Below, piece after piece: positions 37,995 to 46,947 of a stretch of 64,000 nucleotides of DNA. Position 1 is the first letter of the stretch. Every line of letters begins with the position of its first letter. The DNA is from Propionibacteriaceae bacterium. GTDB lineage: Bacteria > Actinomycetota > Actinomycetes > Propionibacteriales > Propionibacteriaceae. Below the pieces are notes generated by a model, which saw only the letters and a program-made list of their open reading frames with translations, was not told the origin of the DNA and did no database searches. A program made the position numbers and the translations under genes. The stretch spans positions 1-64,000 of the forward strand of contig JADKFR010000008.1 of assembly GCA_016717345.1 (NCBI GenBank), written 5' to 3'.

Positions 37995-39506
37995 ATGTCG
38001 CGCATTGCCAGCGAAAAATTCCGGTCAAAGATAACCACCGCCGAACGCGCCGCGGAGTTCATCAGCCACGGGATGAATGTCGGCTTCAGTGGGTTCACCG
38101 GAGCCGGGTACCCCAAGGAAGTTCCGGGGGCGCTCGCGGCCCGCATCAAGGCCGCCCACGAGGCCGGCGAAGAGTTCATGATCGGCTGCTTCACCGGCGC
38201 CTCCACTGCCCCCGAACTCGATGGCGCGCTCGCTGAGGTCGACGGCATCAGCTTCCGCATGCCGTACCAGTCCGACCCGATCATGCGCAACAAGATCAAC
38301 AAGGGCATCAGCGGCTACTCCGACATCCACCTGTCCCACTCGGGCCCGCAGGTGTGGTCGGGTGCGCTGGGCAAACTGGACGTGGCCGTGATCGAGGTCA
38401 CCGCCATCACCGAGGACGGCGAGCTCGTCCCGTCCTCGTCGGTCGGCAACAACACCACCTGGATCCGCTGCGCAGACAAGGTCATCCTCGAAGTCAACTC
38501 CTGGCAGAGCATCGACCTGTGGGGCATGCACGACATCTACGAGGGCGTCGCCCTGCCCCCCAACCGCAAGCCCGTCCCGCTGGTCCACCCGGGCGACCGG
38601 ATTGGCAGCACCACGATCAAGATCGACCCAGACAAGGTGATCGCGGTCATCGAGACCGACGACCCCGACCGGAACACCCCGTTCAAGCCGCTCGACGACG
38701 AGTCGCGCATGATCGCGGGCCATCTGCTCGACTTCCTCGCCAACGAGGTGAAGCAGGGCCGCCTGCCCAAGAACCTGCTGCCGATGCAGTCCGGGGTGGG
38801 CAACATCGCCAACGCCGTGCTGGCCGGCCTCCTGGAGGGACCGTTCGAGAACCTCACCTCCTACACCGAGGTGATCCAGGACGGCATGGTCGACCTGCTC
38901 GATAGCGGCAAGATGGAAATCGCCTCGGCCACCGCCTTCTCGCTGAGCCCCGAGTACGCCCACAAGATGAACGACAACGCGGCGGACTACCGCAACAAGA
39001 TCATCCTGCGGCCCCAGGACATCTCGAACCACCCCGAGATGATCCGCCGCCTCGGCGTCATCGCCTGCAACGGCATGATCGAGGCCGACATCTACGGCAA
39101 CGTGAACTCGACCCACATCATGGGTTCCAAGATGCAGAACGGCATCGGCGGCTCGGGCGACTTCACCCGCAACGCCTACATCTCGAGCTTCGTCACCCCG
39201 TCCACCGCCAAGCACGGCAACATCAGCTCGATCGTCCCGATGGTCAGCCACCACGACCACACCGAGCACGACGTGATGGTCATCATCACCGAGCAGGGCT
39301 TGGCTGACCTTCGGGGCCTCAGCCCCCGCCAGCGGGCCAAGGTCGTCATCAACAACTGCGCGCACCCGGACTACCGTCCGATGCTGCAGGAGTACTACGA
39401 CCACGCCGAGGCCACCGCGAACGGCCACCACACCCCGCACGACCTGCGGAAGGCGCACAAGTGGCACGTCCGGTTCCTCGAGACCGGGTCCATGCTTCCC
39501 AGCTGA
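37995..39506 (+). CDS. Acetyl-CoA hydrolase / succinyl-CoA:acetate (propionyl-CoA:succinate) CoA-transferase
   Basis: 503 residues, the full length of the AarC/Cat1/SCACT family. The ATG follows GAGGAG. The catalytic glutamate is Glu292 in SYTEVIQDGMVDLL, and the acyl-CoA glycine loop is GIGGSGDF (about 395). In propionic-acid bacteria this class passes CoA from propionyl-CoA to succinate in the Wood-Werkman cycle, releasing propionate. Acetate may be the alternative acceptor, and sequence alone does not decide. It is monocistronic with a strong hairpin just after the stop. Confidence 0.92.
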   Translation: MSRIASEKFRSKITTAERAAEFISHGMNVGFSGFTGAGYPKEVPGALAARIKAAHEAGEEFMIGCFTGASTAPELDGALAEVDGISFRMPYQSDPIMRNKINKGISGYSDIHLSHSGPQVWSGALGKLDVAVIEVTAITEDGELVPSSSVGNNTTWIRCADKVILEVNSWQSIDLWGMHDIYEGVALPPNRKPVPLVHPGDRIGSTTIKIDPDKVIAVIETDDPDRNTPFKPLDDESRMIAGHLLDFLANEVKQGRLPKNLLPMQSGVGNIANAVLAGLLEGPFENLTSYTEVIQDGMVDLLDSGKMEIASATAFSLSPEYAHKMNDNAADYRNKIILRPQDISNHPEMIRRLGVIACNGMIEADIYGNVNSTHIMGSKMQNGIGGSGDFTRNAYISSFVTPSTAKHGNISSIVPMVSHHDHTEHDVMVIITEQGLADLRGLSPRQRAKVVINNCAHPDYRPMLQEYYDHAEATANGHHTPHDLRKAHKWHVRFLETGSMLPS

Positions 39507-39518
39507 CCCTCGACGAGT

Positions 39519-39563
39519 GCCGGAAGCCCCGGTGGTGCCCTGAGCATCACCGGGGCTTCCGGC
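39519..39563 (+). terminator. Strong hairpin after the CoA-transferase gene
   Basis: A perfect 16-bp stem (GCCGGAAGCCCCGGTG at 39519-39534 with its complement at 39548-39563) and a 13-base loop, starting 13 bp after the stop. There is no T-run, as is common in high-GC Actinobacteria. Confidence 0.85.
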
Positions 39564-39770
39564 GTCCCGGGCACCTCAGGAACTCCTACCTTCGCGGGAC
39601 GGGCCGCCCCGGCCTGCGCGCGAGCCCCCACCGGTCTGCTGCCGGGACCGTGGCTGCGGCATCCCCTTTCCCGGACACCCCGCCGGGGGCGTCCCGCCCC
39701 GAGAGCGCACGTCGAGAGCAGGCGATGGTGCACCGGGGCACCACCGTCGGCTGCTCCGGGCCGGAGGGCG

Positions 39771-40418
39771 CTACGCCGCGCCGAGCAACACCGCTCGCAA
39801 CTGGGCCGGGGTGTCCACCAACGCCGTCGGGGCGGCAGCCGCGAGGTCGGCGCGATCCCCCGCCCCCCAGGTGACCGCAATCGCGGCCATCCCCGCAGCC
39901 TGAGCGGCCTGCACGTCGACTACGGCATCCCCCACGTAGGCGGCTTGCGCGGGCTCACCGCCCAAGCGGGAGACCGCCAGGAGCAGGGGCTCGGGATCCG
40001 GCTTGTGGAGCAGCGTGTCCTCCATCGTGATGGTCACCCTCACGTCGGCTCCGATGAGCTCCAGGGTCTGCCGCGTCGAGGCGGCCCGCTTCGAGGTGGC
40101 GATGGCGGTGCGCACCCCGCGTCCCTCGAGTTCGTCGAGCAACTCGTTCATTCCCGGGAAGCGCTTGATGAACTCAGGCGCCTTCGCGGCGTTGAACTCG
40201 AAGTAGGACGCCAGCAATTCCTGAGCCTGGTCCGGGTACGCCTCGCCCAGACTGGCCGCCAGTGTCCGTCCGATCCAACGGCGGGCACGGGCCCGATCCA
40301 ACGCCTCTCCCACCACGGAATTCACTGCGTGCTCATAGGAGGCCATAATGAGGTCGATGGTGTCGGCCACCGTCCCGTCCAGATCGAAAACGACAATGGG
40401 CCAGGGCGCAGGGGTCAC
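39771..40418 (-). CDS. HAD-family phosphatase (phosphoglycolate phosphatase-like)
   Basis: 215 residues with a GTG start. Motif I is VFDLDGTVADT (nucleophile Asp), motif II is AIATSKR (Thr/Ser), the Lys is in HKPDPEPLL and motif IV is YVGDAVVDVQAA. A four-helix cap lies between about 15 and 85, as in Gph/PpaX. It probably clears phosphoglycolate or another small phosphate ester; the substrate is not certain. Divergent from the TetR gene. Confidence 0.88.
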   Translation of the reverse strand: MTPAPWPIVVFDLDGTVADTIDLIMASYEHAVNSVVGEALDRARARRWIGRTLAASLGEAYPDQAQELLASYFEFNAAKAPEFIKRFPGMNELLDELEGRGVRTAIATSKRAASTRQTLELIGADVRVTITMEDTLLHKPDPEPLLLAVSRLGGEPAQAAYVGDAVVDVQAAQAAGMAAIAVTWGAGDRADLAAAAPTALVDTPAQLRAVLLGAA

Positions 40419-40454
40419 CCCGTCAGCTTAGGGATCCGAGGGAGGATCATGACA

Positions 40455-41057
40455 ATGACGATGGTGGGCAAGAAGCGAGGCCGCCGACCCGGCCACGCCG
40501 ACACCAAACAGGCGATCTTGGACGCGGCCCTGTCGCTGTTTTCGCAGCACGGCTACGACAAGGTTTCGCTGCGCTCGATCGCGCGGGCGGCCGAGGTGGA
40601 TCCGGCGCTGATTCATCACTACTTCGACGGCAAGGGCGACCTGTTCACCAAGTCCGTGCTGGATCTGGAACTGAATCCGGAGGATCTGCTCCGGTTCGTC
40701 CTCGACGGGCCACGGGAATCAATCGGTGAGCGCACGGTCCTCGGGTTCCTCGACATCTGGAACAGCCCGGGGATCGACGAGCGATTCACCGCCCTGATCC
40801 GCGCGGCCGCCGCCGAGGGCACTGGCCGGCGACCGTTCACCGAGTTCCTGTTCAAGGAAGTGCTGGTCAAGATCGCCGAATCCGCCGGGCACCCGGATGC
40901 CAGTGAGCGGGCGTCGCTCGCAGTGGCCGTTGTCATTGGGTTGGTCATGGGACGGGCGGTGCTTCAGTTCCCGGGACTGACCGTCCTGTCCGACGCGGCG
41001 CTGACGCGGACGGTGGGGCAGCAATTCCAGTGGCTCCTGGTTGACGACCGGACGTAG
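40455..41057 (+). CDS. TetR-family transcriptional regulator
   Basis: 200 residues. The helix-turn-helix is at about 15-60: AILDAALSLFSQHGYDKVSLRSIARAAEVDPALIHHYF, the canonical TetR_N pattern ending in HHYF. The C-terminus fits the TetR_C_17 ligand domain. I prefer the ATG at 40455, eight bases after GGGAGGA (40440-40446); ATGs at 40449 and 40461 are alternatives. Its target could be the divergent HAD gene or itself. Confidence 0.9.
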   Translation: MTMVGKKRGRRPGHADTKQAILDAALSLFSQHGYDKVSLRSIARAAEVDPALIHHYFDGKGDLFTKSVLDLELNPEDLLRFVLDGPRESIGERTVLGFLDIWNSPGIDERFTALIRAAAAEGTGRRPFTEFLFKEVLVKIAESAGHPDASERASLAVAVVIGLVMGRAVLQFPGLTVLSDAALTRTVGQQFQWLLVDDRT

Positions 41058-41087
41058 TCTGGACCCCCAGCACGCGTGGGAGGCGTC

Positions 41088-41822
41088 ATGAGTGAAGTAG
41101 GGCAGGCCGAGCAGGACGCTGACGCTTCGTCCGGTCGCGGCCAGCCCGACCCGACCCAGCCCCTCCCGACCCAGCCCCTCCCGACCCAGCCCCTCCCGAC
41201 CCAAGCCATCGCGAACCAGCCCATCGGGACACAACCCGGCCCGACCGAAACCTCCGGCGCCTTCCCCGGCATCGCCACGTGGACGGACCCCGCGGCCACA
41301 ATCGCCGGCCAGATCCCCCTCAGCCCTCGCACCGGGGAACCCACGCGGGTGTGGCCGATCTGGATCGCCAGCGTCGCCAGCTATCTCGCGGTCGCGGTCA
41401 TCGGAGTCGCGACCCTGTGGATCTACTACGACGCGATCTCGCGCTTCGCCGAAGCCTCCTGGTTGATGGGGCAGTGGCCCACCGAACCCGGCTCGGGACT
41501 GCGGGTGGGGCTAGCGGTCGCCGTGACGGCAGTCACCCTCCTGATCTCCTCGGCGTGCGCCATCACCGGCTATTACGCCTACGCCGGTTACCGCTGGACG
41601 CGCTGGTCGTCGCTGGTCGCCGTGGCGATCTCGCTGCTGTCGCTGCTGCTCACCCCGCTGGCCTGGACCTGCATCGCTCTGGCCGTCGTGGCTGCCGGCG
41701 CCCTGTGGCTGCCACCCGCCCGCCGCTACTTCGCCACCTGGCAGGCACACCGCAACCCCCCCGAGACGTTCGCTCCGGGCTTCGCCGCCGTTCAGTACGG
41801 GCCGCTCCCCCGCTACTCCTGA
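41088..41822 (+). CDS. Membrane protein with Pro/Thr/Gln repeats
   Basis: 244 residues. The N-terminal 75 residues are disordered and contain three direct QPLPT units. Three TM helices lie in the second half (about 90-115, 140-165 and 175-205). ATG at 41088 after GGGAGG. No family recognised beyond a generic actinobacterial DUF4190-like layout. It is probably in an operon with the MazF-like gene 21 bp downstream. Confidence 0.7.
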   Translation: MSEVGQAEQDADASSGRGQPDPTQPLPTQPLPTQPLPTQAIANQPIGTQPGPTETSGAFPGIATWTDPAATIAGQIPLSPRTGEPTRVWPIWIASVASYLAVAVIGVATLWIYYDAISRFAEASWLMGQWPTEPGSGLRVGLAVAVTAVTLLISSACAITGYYAYAGYRWTRWSSLVAVAISLLSLLLTPLAWTCIALAVVAAGALWLPPARRYFATWQAHRNPPETFAPGFAAVQYGPLPRYS

Positions 41823-41842
41823 GCGGCGCTACGGTGGCAGGC

Positions 41843-42364
41843 ATGTCCCTGCTGAGCACCATCCTGCGAGCGCTGCGCGATGCCGTCGCGCCACCCCGGA
41901 CCGGCGGCACGCGCCGTCCATCCTCCAAGCCCACGACCCCCCGCACCGCCCCGGCCGGCGCCTACCCCGGCGACTTCACCGGGCGTCCGGTGCTGCGCTA
42001 CGCGCCGCGCGATGACCGTCTGGCCGATCCCGGGGAAGTGGTGTGGACGTGGGTCCCCTACGAGGAGGATCACACCCAGGGCAAGGACCGTCCCGTCCTG
42101 GTGATCGGGACCGACGGCCCGTGGCTACTCGCCCTTCCCCTGACCAGTCAGGACCATGACCTCGACGCCCGTCAGGAAGCCGCTGAGGGACGCTACTGGG
42201 TGGACATCGGCAGTGGCTCGTGGGATCGCGAAGGGCGGGCCAGCGAAGTCCGGGTGAATCGGATCCTGAGGGTCGACCCGAAGGCCGTCCGCCGCACCGC
42301 CGGACGGCTGTCGAAGGAGCGCTTCGACGAGGTCGCAGCCGAGGTGACCAAGCGCGTCCGCTGA
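41843..42364 (+). CDS. PemK/MazF-like family protein
   Basis: 173 residues. After a basic, Pro-rich N-terminus (1-45) comes a MazF-like barrel: GEVVWTWVPYEEDHTQGKDRPVLVIG, WLLALPLTSQ, EVRVNRILRVDP. The conserved K-x-RP-V-L block of the family is present. No antitoxin gene adjoins it, and this longer actinobacterial branch is usually stand-alone, so a toxin role should not be assumed. Confidence 0.78.
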   Translation: MSLLSTILRALRDAVAPPRTGGTRRPSSKPTTPRTAPAGAYPGDFTGRPVLRYAPRDDRLADPGEVVWTWVPYEEDHTQGKDRPVLVIGTDGPWLLALPLTSQDHDLDARQEAAEGRYWVDIGSGSWDREGRASEVRVNRILRVDPKAVRRTAGRLSKERFDEVAAEVTKRVR

Positions 42365-42369
42365 GCGGG

Positions 42370-42750
42370 TCAGGCGAGCGACTGCTGGCGGCGGTGGACC
42401 GACCAGCCGAACCACCAGCCGATCAGGCCGAACACCAGGTAGATCACCGGGTACACCAGTCCGCGGGCGCCCAGAATCGCCCAACCCACCGGGACGAACG
42501 CGACGGCGACGACGATCGGGAACAGCCAGACGAAGCCACGCCGCCAGCCGACGAAGAAGCTCGTCGCCATGCAGGCGATCGGATTCACCATCAGGGCGAA
42601 CAGGGCCCAGACCGCCAGGGCCGCCGATTCCCGGGCCTCAACCGGTTGACCGGCTGCCGTCACCGAGAGCACCCAGCCGAAGGCAGCCGGGGCCAGGTAC
42701 ACCAGGACGATCGCCACCAGGAAGGGCCAGGTGCCCCGGAATCCGCGCAT
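42370..42750 (-). CDS. Small four-TM membrane protein
   Basis: 126 residues from the ATG at 42750, with hydrophobic helices FLVAIVLVYLAPAAFGWVL, AALAVWALFALMVNPIACMA, FVWLFPIVVAVAFVPVGWAI and VIYLVFGLIGWWFGW. No domain recognised. It stands convergent to the MazF-like gene, whose stop is 6 bp away. Confidence 0.65.
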   Translation of the reverse strand: MRGFRGTWPFLVAIVLVYLAPAAFGWVLSVTAAGQPVEARESAALAVWALFALMVNPIACMATSFFVGWRRGFVWLFPIVVAVAFVPVGWAILGARGLVYPVIYLVFGLIGWWFGWSVHRRQQSLA

Positions 42751-42870
42751 GCCGTGATGGTACGGGGCCGGCGGCGTCGGCCTCACCGGCACCTCGAAGC
42801 CGGACGATCAGGCCGCGGGCCTCGTCGAGGTTCGGGGGACGGTCGTCGGCGGGCCGTGCGACAGTGGACC

Positions 42871-43311
42871 ATGACCAAAGACGTGCAGATCACGGTCGAC
42901 TGCGCCGATCCCGCTGGGCTGGCAGTCTTCTGGGCCGAAGCGCTCGGGTATCGGGTGCAACCGCCGCCCCCCGGATTCGACTCGTGGGATGCCGCGCTGG
43001 AAGCGTTCGGCGTGCCGCGCGAGCAGTGGAACTCACGCTCGGCGATCCTCCCGATCGAGGGCCCCCGCCCGCGCATCTTCTTCCAGCGCGTCCCCGAGGG
43101 CAAGATCGTCAAGAACCGGCTCCACCTCGATGTCCGGGCGGCGCCGGGGCTCGAAGGCGACGACCGGATGGCTGCACTCGAGACCGAGGCCACCCGTTTG
43201 GAGGCCCTCGGCGCGACCCGCGCCTACCGGATTGAGCCCGACGCGGCGAGGATGGAGTCCGGCTTCATCACGATGCGCGATCCGGAGGGCAACGAGTTCT
43301 GCCTCGACTAG
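42871..43311 (+). CDS. VOC-superfamily (glyoxalase-like) protein
   Basis: 146 residues of the Glyoxalase_6 type: QITVDCADPAGLAVFWAEALGY at the N-terminus, IFFQRVPEGKIVKNRLHLDV in the middle and MRDPEGNEFCLD at the end. It probably binds a metal and a small ligand. The substrate is unknown. Confidence 0.85.
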   Translation: MTKDVQITVDCADPAGLAVFWAEALGYRVQPPPPGFDSWDAALEAFGVPREQWNSRSAILPIEGPRPRIFFQRVPEGKIVKNRLHLDVRAAPGLEGDDRMAALETEATRLEALGATRAYRIEPDAARMESGFITMRDPEGNEFCLD

Positions 43312-43380
43312 GACTCCTGGACGTCCTCACCTGCAGGGTCGCCCAGGAATCCGCCTGATCCGGACGATGGCCGGCCACGC

Positions 43381-44304
43381 TCAGACCCCGACCACGATCT
43401 TTCCCCGGACGTGCCCGCCCTCCAGGACCCGATAGGCGTCCGCCGCGTGAGCGAGGTCGAAGACCTCAGCCACCGGCACCCGGAGCCGGCCGTCAGCGGC
43501 CAGCCCGGCCAACTCGGCGAGGTCGGTGCTGCTGGGACGGACCCACACATAGTGGCCGCCGAATTCCTGCCGAGCTCGGGCGTCGGTGATCGACACCACC
43601 GTGCCTCCCGGACGAAGCAGGTCCGGGACGGTAGCCATCGCCTGGCCACCGACGTAGTCGAGGATGACGTCGAAGCCGTCCGGCGCGAGCCGTCGGGCGT
43701 CGCCCACCAGGTCGTCGCCGTAGAGCACCGGCTCGGCGCCGAGGGTCGTCAGGTACTGGTGGTTGGCCGCGCCAGCCGTCCCCACCACCCGGGCGCCGGC
43801 GAGCACAGCGAGTTGGGTCGCGAACGATCCCACGCCCCCGGCGGCGGCGTGGATCAGCACCGTCGAGCCCTCCCCCAGACCCGATCGGCGGACGCTCTGC
43901 AGCGCCGTCAGGCCCGCGAGTGGCAACGCGGCCGCCTTCTCGAAACTGAGTGAATCCGGCTTGTGGGCGGCGGTCCGCACTGGGACCTCCACGAATTCGG
44001 CCAGCGTCCCACTGTGGACGATGTCCTTGCGGGCGTAGGCCATAACCTCGTCCCCCACCGAGAACTCCGGGGTGTCCAGACCCGGACGGACGACGACCCC
44101 GGCCACGTCCCAGGCCGGGATCACGGGGAAGTAGGCGTCCATCAGACCCTGCAGGTAGCCTTCGCGGATCTTGTAATCGACCGGGTTCAACCCGGCGGCG
44201 ACCACCCGCACCAGGAGCGAGTCCGCCCCCGCGTGGGGGTCAGGAACCTCAGCGATGTGGAGCGTGTCGACCCCACCGAATTCGTCGTACGTCAGTGCTT
44301 TCAC
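43381..44304 (-). CDS. NADP-dependent medium-chain oxidoreductase (quinone-reductase type)
   Basis: 307 residues, zinc-independent MDR family. It starts MKALTYDEFGGVDTLHIAEVP. The GroES-like domain includes GLNPVDYKIREG and PVIPAWDVAGVV, and the Rossmann motif is HAAAGGVGSFATQLA (about 150-164). The usual zinc ligands are absent. Likely substrates are quinones or enones. Confidence 0.9.
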   Translation of the reverse strand: MKALTYDEFGGVDTLHIAEVPDPHAGADSLLVRVVAAGLNPVDYKIREGYLQGLMDAYFPVIPAWDVAGVVVRPGLDTPEFSVGDEVMAYARKDIVHSGTLAEFVEVPVRTAAHKPDSLSFEKAAALPLAGLTALQSVRRSGLGEGSTVLIHAAAGGVGSFATQLAVLAGARVVGTAGAANHQYLTTLGAEPVLYGDDLVGDARRLAPDGFDVILDYVGGQAMATVPDLLRPGGTVVSITDARARQEFGGHYVWVRPSSTDLAELAGLAADGRLRVPVAEVFDLAHAADAYRVLEGGHVRGKIVVGV

Positions 44305-44332
44305 ACCGAAGGCAACCGCTGGGTTCGGCCGA

Positions 44333-44776
44333 TCATTCCGGGGCAGGGGCCTGGGGTTCGGTGAGCAGCCGGCGCACCCCGGCCCGGGCCAGCATCAGGG
44401 CGATGATGAGGCCGGTCACCGACCAGAAACTGCCCAGGCTGACCGAGTCTCCGAAGACGAGCGCCACCAATTCGAGGATCACGAACTTGCTGCCGATGAG
44501 CAGGGCCCACAGCAACAGCCCCGCCAACACCTTGCCGGCGGGGGTGGTCGCTGCCTTGAAGCGAGCCTTGACCCGGTTCTTGATGGCGACCACGACCTCC
44601 AGCACCAGCTTGAGCAGCAGCGCGGTGAGCAGCGACAAGGTGAACGTCTCGGTGATCACCAAAGGTAGGTACTGCGCCGCAAGGTTGAGCACCACCACGT
44701 AGACGGACACATCCACCACGTCGACCGGGGCGATCCGCACCCGGCGCGGCGGTCCGGCTTCTTCGACCTGCGGCAT
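44333..44776 (-). CDS. Small integral membrane protein
   Basis: 147 residues with four predicted TM segments, including VYVVVLNLAAQYLPLVIT, FTLSLLTALLLKLVLEVVVAI, AGLLLWALLIGSKFVILELVAL and VTGLIIALMLARAGV. The charged loop KNRVKARFKAATTPAGK lies between the second and third. It resembles conserved actinobacterial hypothetical proteins; function unknown. Confidence 0.7.
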   Translation of the reverse strand: MPQVEEAGPPRRVRIAPVDVVDVSVYVVVLNLAAQYLPLVITETFTLSLLTALLLKLVLEVVVAIKNRVKARFKAATTPAGKVLAGLLLWALLIGSKFVILELVALVFGDSVSLGSFWSVTGLIIALMLARAGVRRLLTEPQAPAPE

Positions 44777-45033
44777 AGCCTCACCCTAACCCCCGCACCC
44801 CGGATGCCATACCGCCGGCCGTCGCGGAACAGGTGCGGAACGAGCCCACCGGGGCCGGCCAAGGCCACCCAGCCCCCGCTGCGCACAGAGTCCGCGACAC
44901 CATCAGCAGGCCCGGCCCGCTCAAGGATCACCCGCTCGGCGTCTGGCGCCTCGGCTCCCCCCACCACCCGGCGCCACACCCTTTCCTCTCTCGACCTTGC
45001 GCCCCTGGCCTCTCTCTGCGCCCTCTTTAGCAC

Positions 45034-45148
45034 GCGCAAAGTCACCCACGGGGCGCAAGGACGGATCGGACGGGCGCAAAGTCACCCACGGGGCGCAAGG
45101 ACGGATCGGACGGGCGCAAAGTCACCCAAGGGGCGCAAGGACGGGGGG
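45034..45148. repeat. 40-bp tandem repeat, about 2.9 copies
   Basis: A unit starting GCGCAAAGTCACCCACGGGG repeats at 45034, 45074 and 45114; the third copy has one change (CAC to CAA). Confidence 0.9.
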
Positions 45149-45178
45149 AGGATGCCATCGATACGAGGAAGCCACAGC

Positions 45179-45248
45179 TGCCCCGGCAAGCGGCCCCCGG
45201 CAAGCGGCCCCCGGCAAGCGGCCCCCGGCAAGCGGCCCCCGGCAAGGA
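45179..45248. repeat. 14-bp tandem repeat, about 5 copies
   Basis: The unit CCCCGGCAAGCGGC repeats head to tail up to about 20 bp before the end of the HAD gene. Confidence 0.9.
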
Positions 45249-45264
45249 GTGCCCGAGCGGTCGC

Positions 45265-46095
45265 TCAGATCAGGCCGAGGGCCTCGAAGCCGGCGTGGAT
45301 GCCGTGGTCGTCGGGGCTGGGGGTCGTCCGGTCGGCCACCGCCTTCACATCCGGGTGCGCCGAGTCCATCGCGACCCCGACGGCTACGAAGGCGAGCATG
45401 TCGAGGTCATTGTGGCTGTCGCCGAAGGCCACCGTGTCCTCGCGGGCGATACTCAGATGCTCCAGCACGGTGGCGATCCCCGTGGCCTTGGTGACCCCCG
45501 CCAGCGACATCTCGCCGCTGTTGGCGCCGAAGAAGTCGACGCTCGTGGGGATCACATCGAAGATGCCGGCGAACCGGGTGCGGATCTCGTCGAGCGTCAC
45601 CTCCGAATCCAGGAACGACACCTTGTTCACGTCGTCGCGGATCAGGTTCTCCCCAGTGACCATGACGTCGGCGAACTTGCCGTAGCCGTCCGAGAGTTCG
45701 CCGCCCGCCTCACTGAGGAAGGCCGCCAGGGTGGCCCTCAGCTGATCCGGAGCTCCAGGACTGGCGTACACGCCCTCGTTGGTGTCGAGCTTGAATTCGA
45801 CACCGCGGCCGGTGAAGTAGTCGATTAGCGGCAGCAACTCAGCCACGGGAATCGTCCGGTGCGCCAACACCTCGCCACCCACTTCCACGTAGCTACCTGC
45901 GCCGGCGATGATTCCGTCGAAACCGACAGCAAGCACGTCGCCCCACAACTCCCCCAACGACCGGCCGGTGCACAGGAAGACCAGGTGCCCCCGCTGCCGG
46001 GCCGCGCGGATCGCGTCCCGGGCGGTGTCGGGCACGTGACCGTGCTCGGTGAGCAGGGTCCCGTCGACGTCGACGAAGATCGCCTTGCGCTCCAT
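45265..46095 (-). CDS. Cof-type HAD hydrolase
   Basis: 276 residues. Motif I is IFVDVDGTLLTEHGHVP, motif II FLCTGRS, the Lys lies in TKATGIATVLEHL and motif IV is AFGDSHNDLDML; the C2B cap is inserted in the middle. It dephosphorylates a sugar phosphate or cofactor such as FMN or PLP, and the specificity cannot be read. It directly follows, with one-base overlap, a paralogue of the same layout. Confidence 0.9.
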   Translation of the reverse strand: MERKAIFVDVDGTLLTEHGHVPDTARDAIRAARQRGHLVFLCTGRSLGELWGDVLAVGFDGIIAGAGSYVEVGGEVLAHRTIPVAELLPLIDYFTGRGVEFKLDTNEGVYASPGAPDQLRATLAAFLSEAGGELSDGYGKFADVMVTGENLIRDDVNKVSFLDSEVTLDEIRTRFAGIFDVIPTSVDFFGANSGEMSLAGVTKATGIATVLEHLSIAREDTVAFGDSHNDLDMLAFVAVGVAMDSAHPDVKAVADRTTPSPDDHGIHAGFEALGLI

Positions 46096-46931
46096 CAGAT
46101 CAGCCCCAGCTCGGCGAAACCGGTGGCGATGCCGTCCTCGTCCGCCGTCCCGGTCACACCGTCCGCCACCGCCACCAGGGCGGGGTCGGCGTTACCCATC
46201 GCGATCCCGACCGCCACATACTGCAGCATGTCGAGGTCGTTGTGCCCGTCCCCGAAGGCGACCGTGTCGGCCCGGTCGATGCCCTCGTGGGTGATCAGCA
46301 GTTCGATGGCGGTCGATTTGGTGATTCCTGCCAGGGAGATCTCGCCGCTGTGGGGCCCGAATTGGGGCACGGTCGTCGCGATCACGTGCAGCCGACCTCC
46401 GAACTCGGCCCGGATCGTGTCGAGCGTGACCGCCGAATCCAGGAACGAAACCTTGTTGATGTCGTCGCGGAGGACGTCCTGACCGTCGATGAGCGAATCG
46501 ATGAACGGGCCGAGTCCCCGTTCGAGCTCGGCGAGCACGTCCTCGTCGGTGATCCCGCCGTACAGCAACTGGCGCAACCGCGGCTTGACTCCCGGGCTGC
46601 CGAACAGTCCCGCGTTCGCCTCCAGGTAGTACTCGACCCCGTTGGCGTCGAAGAAGTCGACGACGTGGCGCACGTCCTCGAGCGCGAAGTGGCGCTGCAG
46701 CAGCACCTGGCCGCCCACGTCGACATAGCCACCGGCCGCCGCGATCACCCCGTCGAAGCCGACCGACATGATGTCGTCCCACAACTCGGCCAGTGACCGT
46801 CCAGTACACAGGAAGACCAGGTGCCCGTTGGCGCGGGCAGCGGCCACCGCCGCGCGCGCCGAGGCGGGCACGACCCCGCGGTCGTTGACGTAGGTGCCGT
46901 CGACATCAAGGAAGATCGCGCGTCGCTTCAT
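46095..46931 (-). CDS. Cof-type HAD hydrolase (tandem paralogue)
   Basis: 278 residues from the ATG at 46931. Motif I is IFLDVDGTYVNDRGVVP, motif II FLCTGRSLAELW, motif III TKSTAIELLI and motif IV AFGDGHNDLDML. It is clearly a duplicate of the neighbour (NKVSFLDS and LAGITK are shared), so a tandem duplication is likely. The two may have diverged in substrate. Confidence 0.9.
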   Translation of the reverse strand: MKRRAIFLDVDGTYVNDRGVVPASARAAVAAARANGHLVFLCTGRSLAELWDDIMSVGFDGVIAAAGGYVDVGGQVLLQRHFALEDVRHVVDFFDANGVEYYLEANAGLFGSPGVKPRLRQLLYGGITDEDVLAELERGLGPFIDSLIDGQDVLRDDINKVSFLDSAVTLDTIRAEFGGRLHVIATTVPQFGPHSGEISLAGITKSTAIELLITHEGIDRADTVAFGDGHNDLDMLQYVAVGIAMGNADPALVAVADGVTGTADEDGIATGFAELGLI

Positions 46932-46947
46932 GCCCCCATCCTGCCGG

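Larger units (their letters stand above)
44777..45264. other. Gene-free, repeat-rich spacer
   Basis: 488 bp without a supportable gene, containing two tandem arrays listed separately. The left part (44777-45030) shows nothing recognisable. Confidence 0.6.

Noticed and set aside
41843..42364. MazF-like gene as a toxin-antitoxin system
   Set aside because: No antitoxin-like small gene lies upstream or downstream; the neighbour is a membrane protein. The family has stand-alone members in Actinobacteria.
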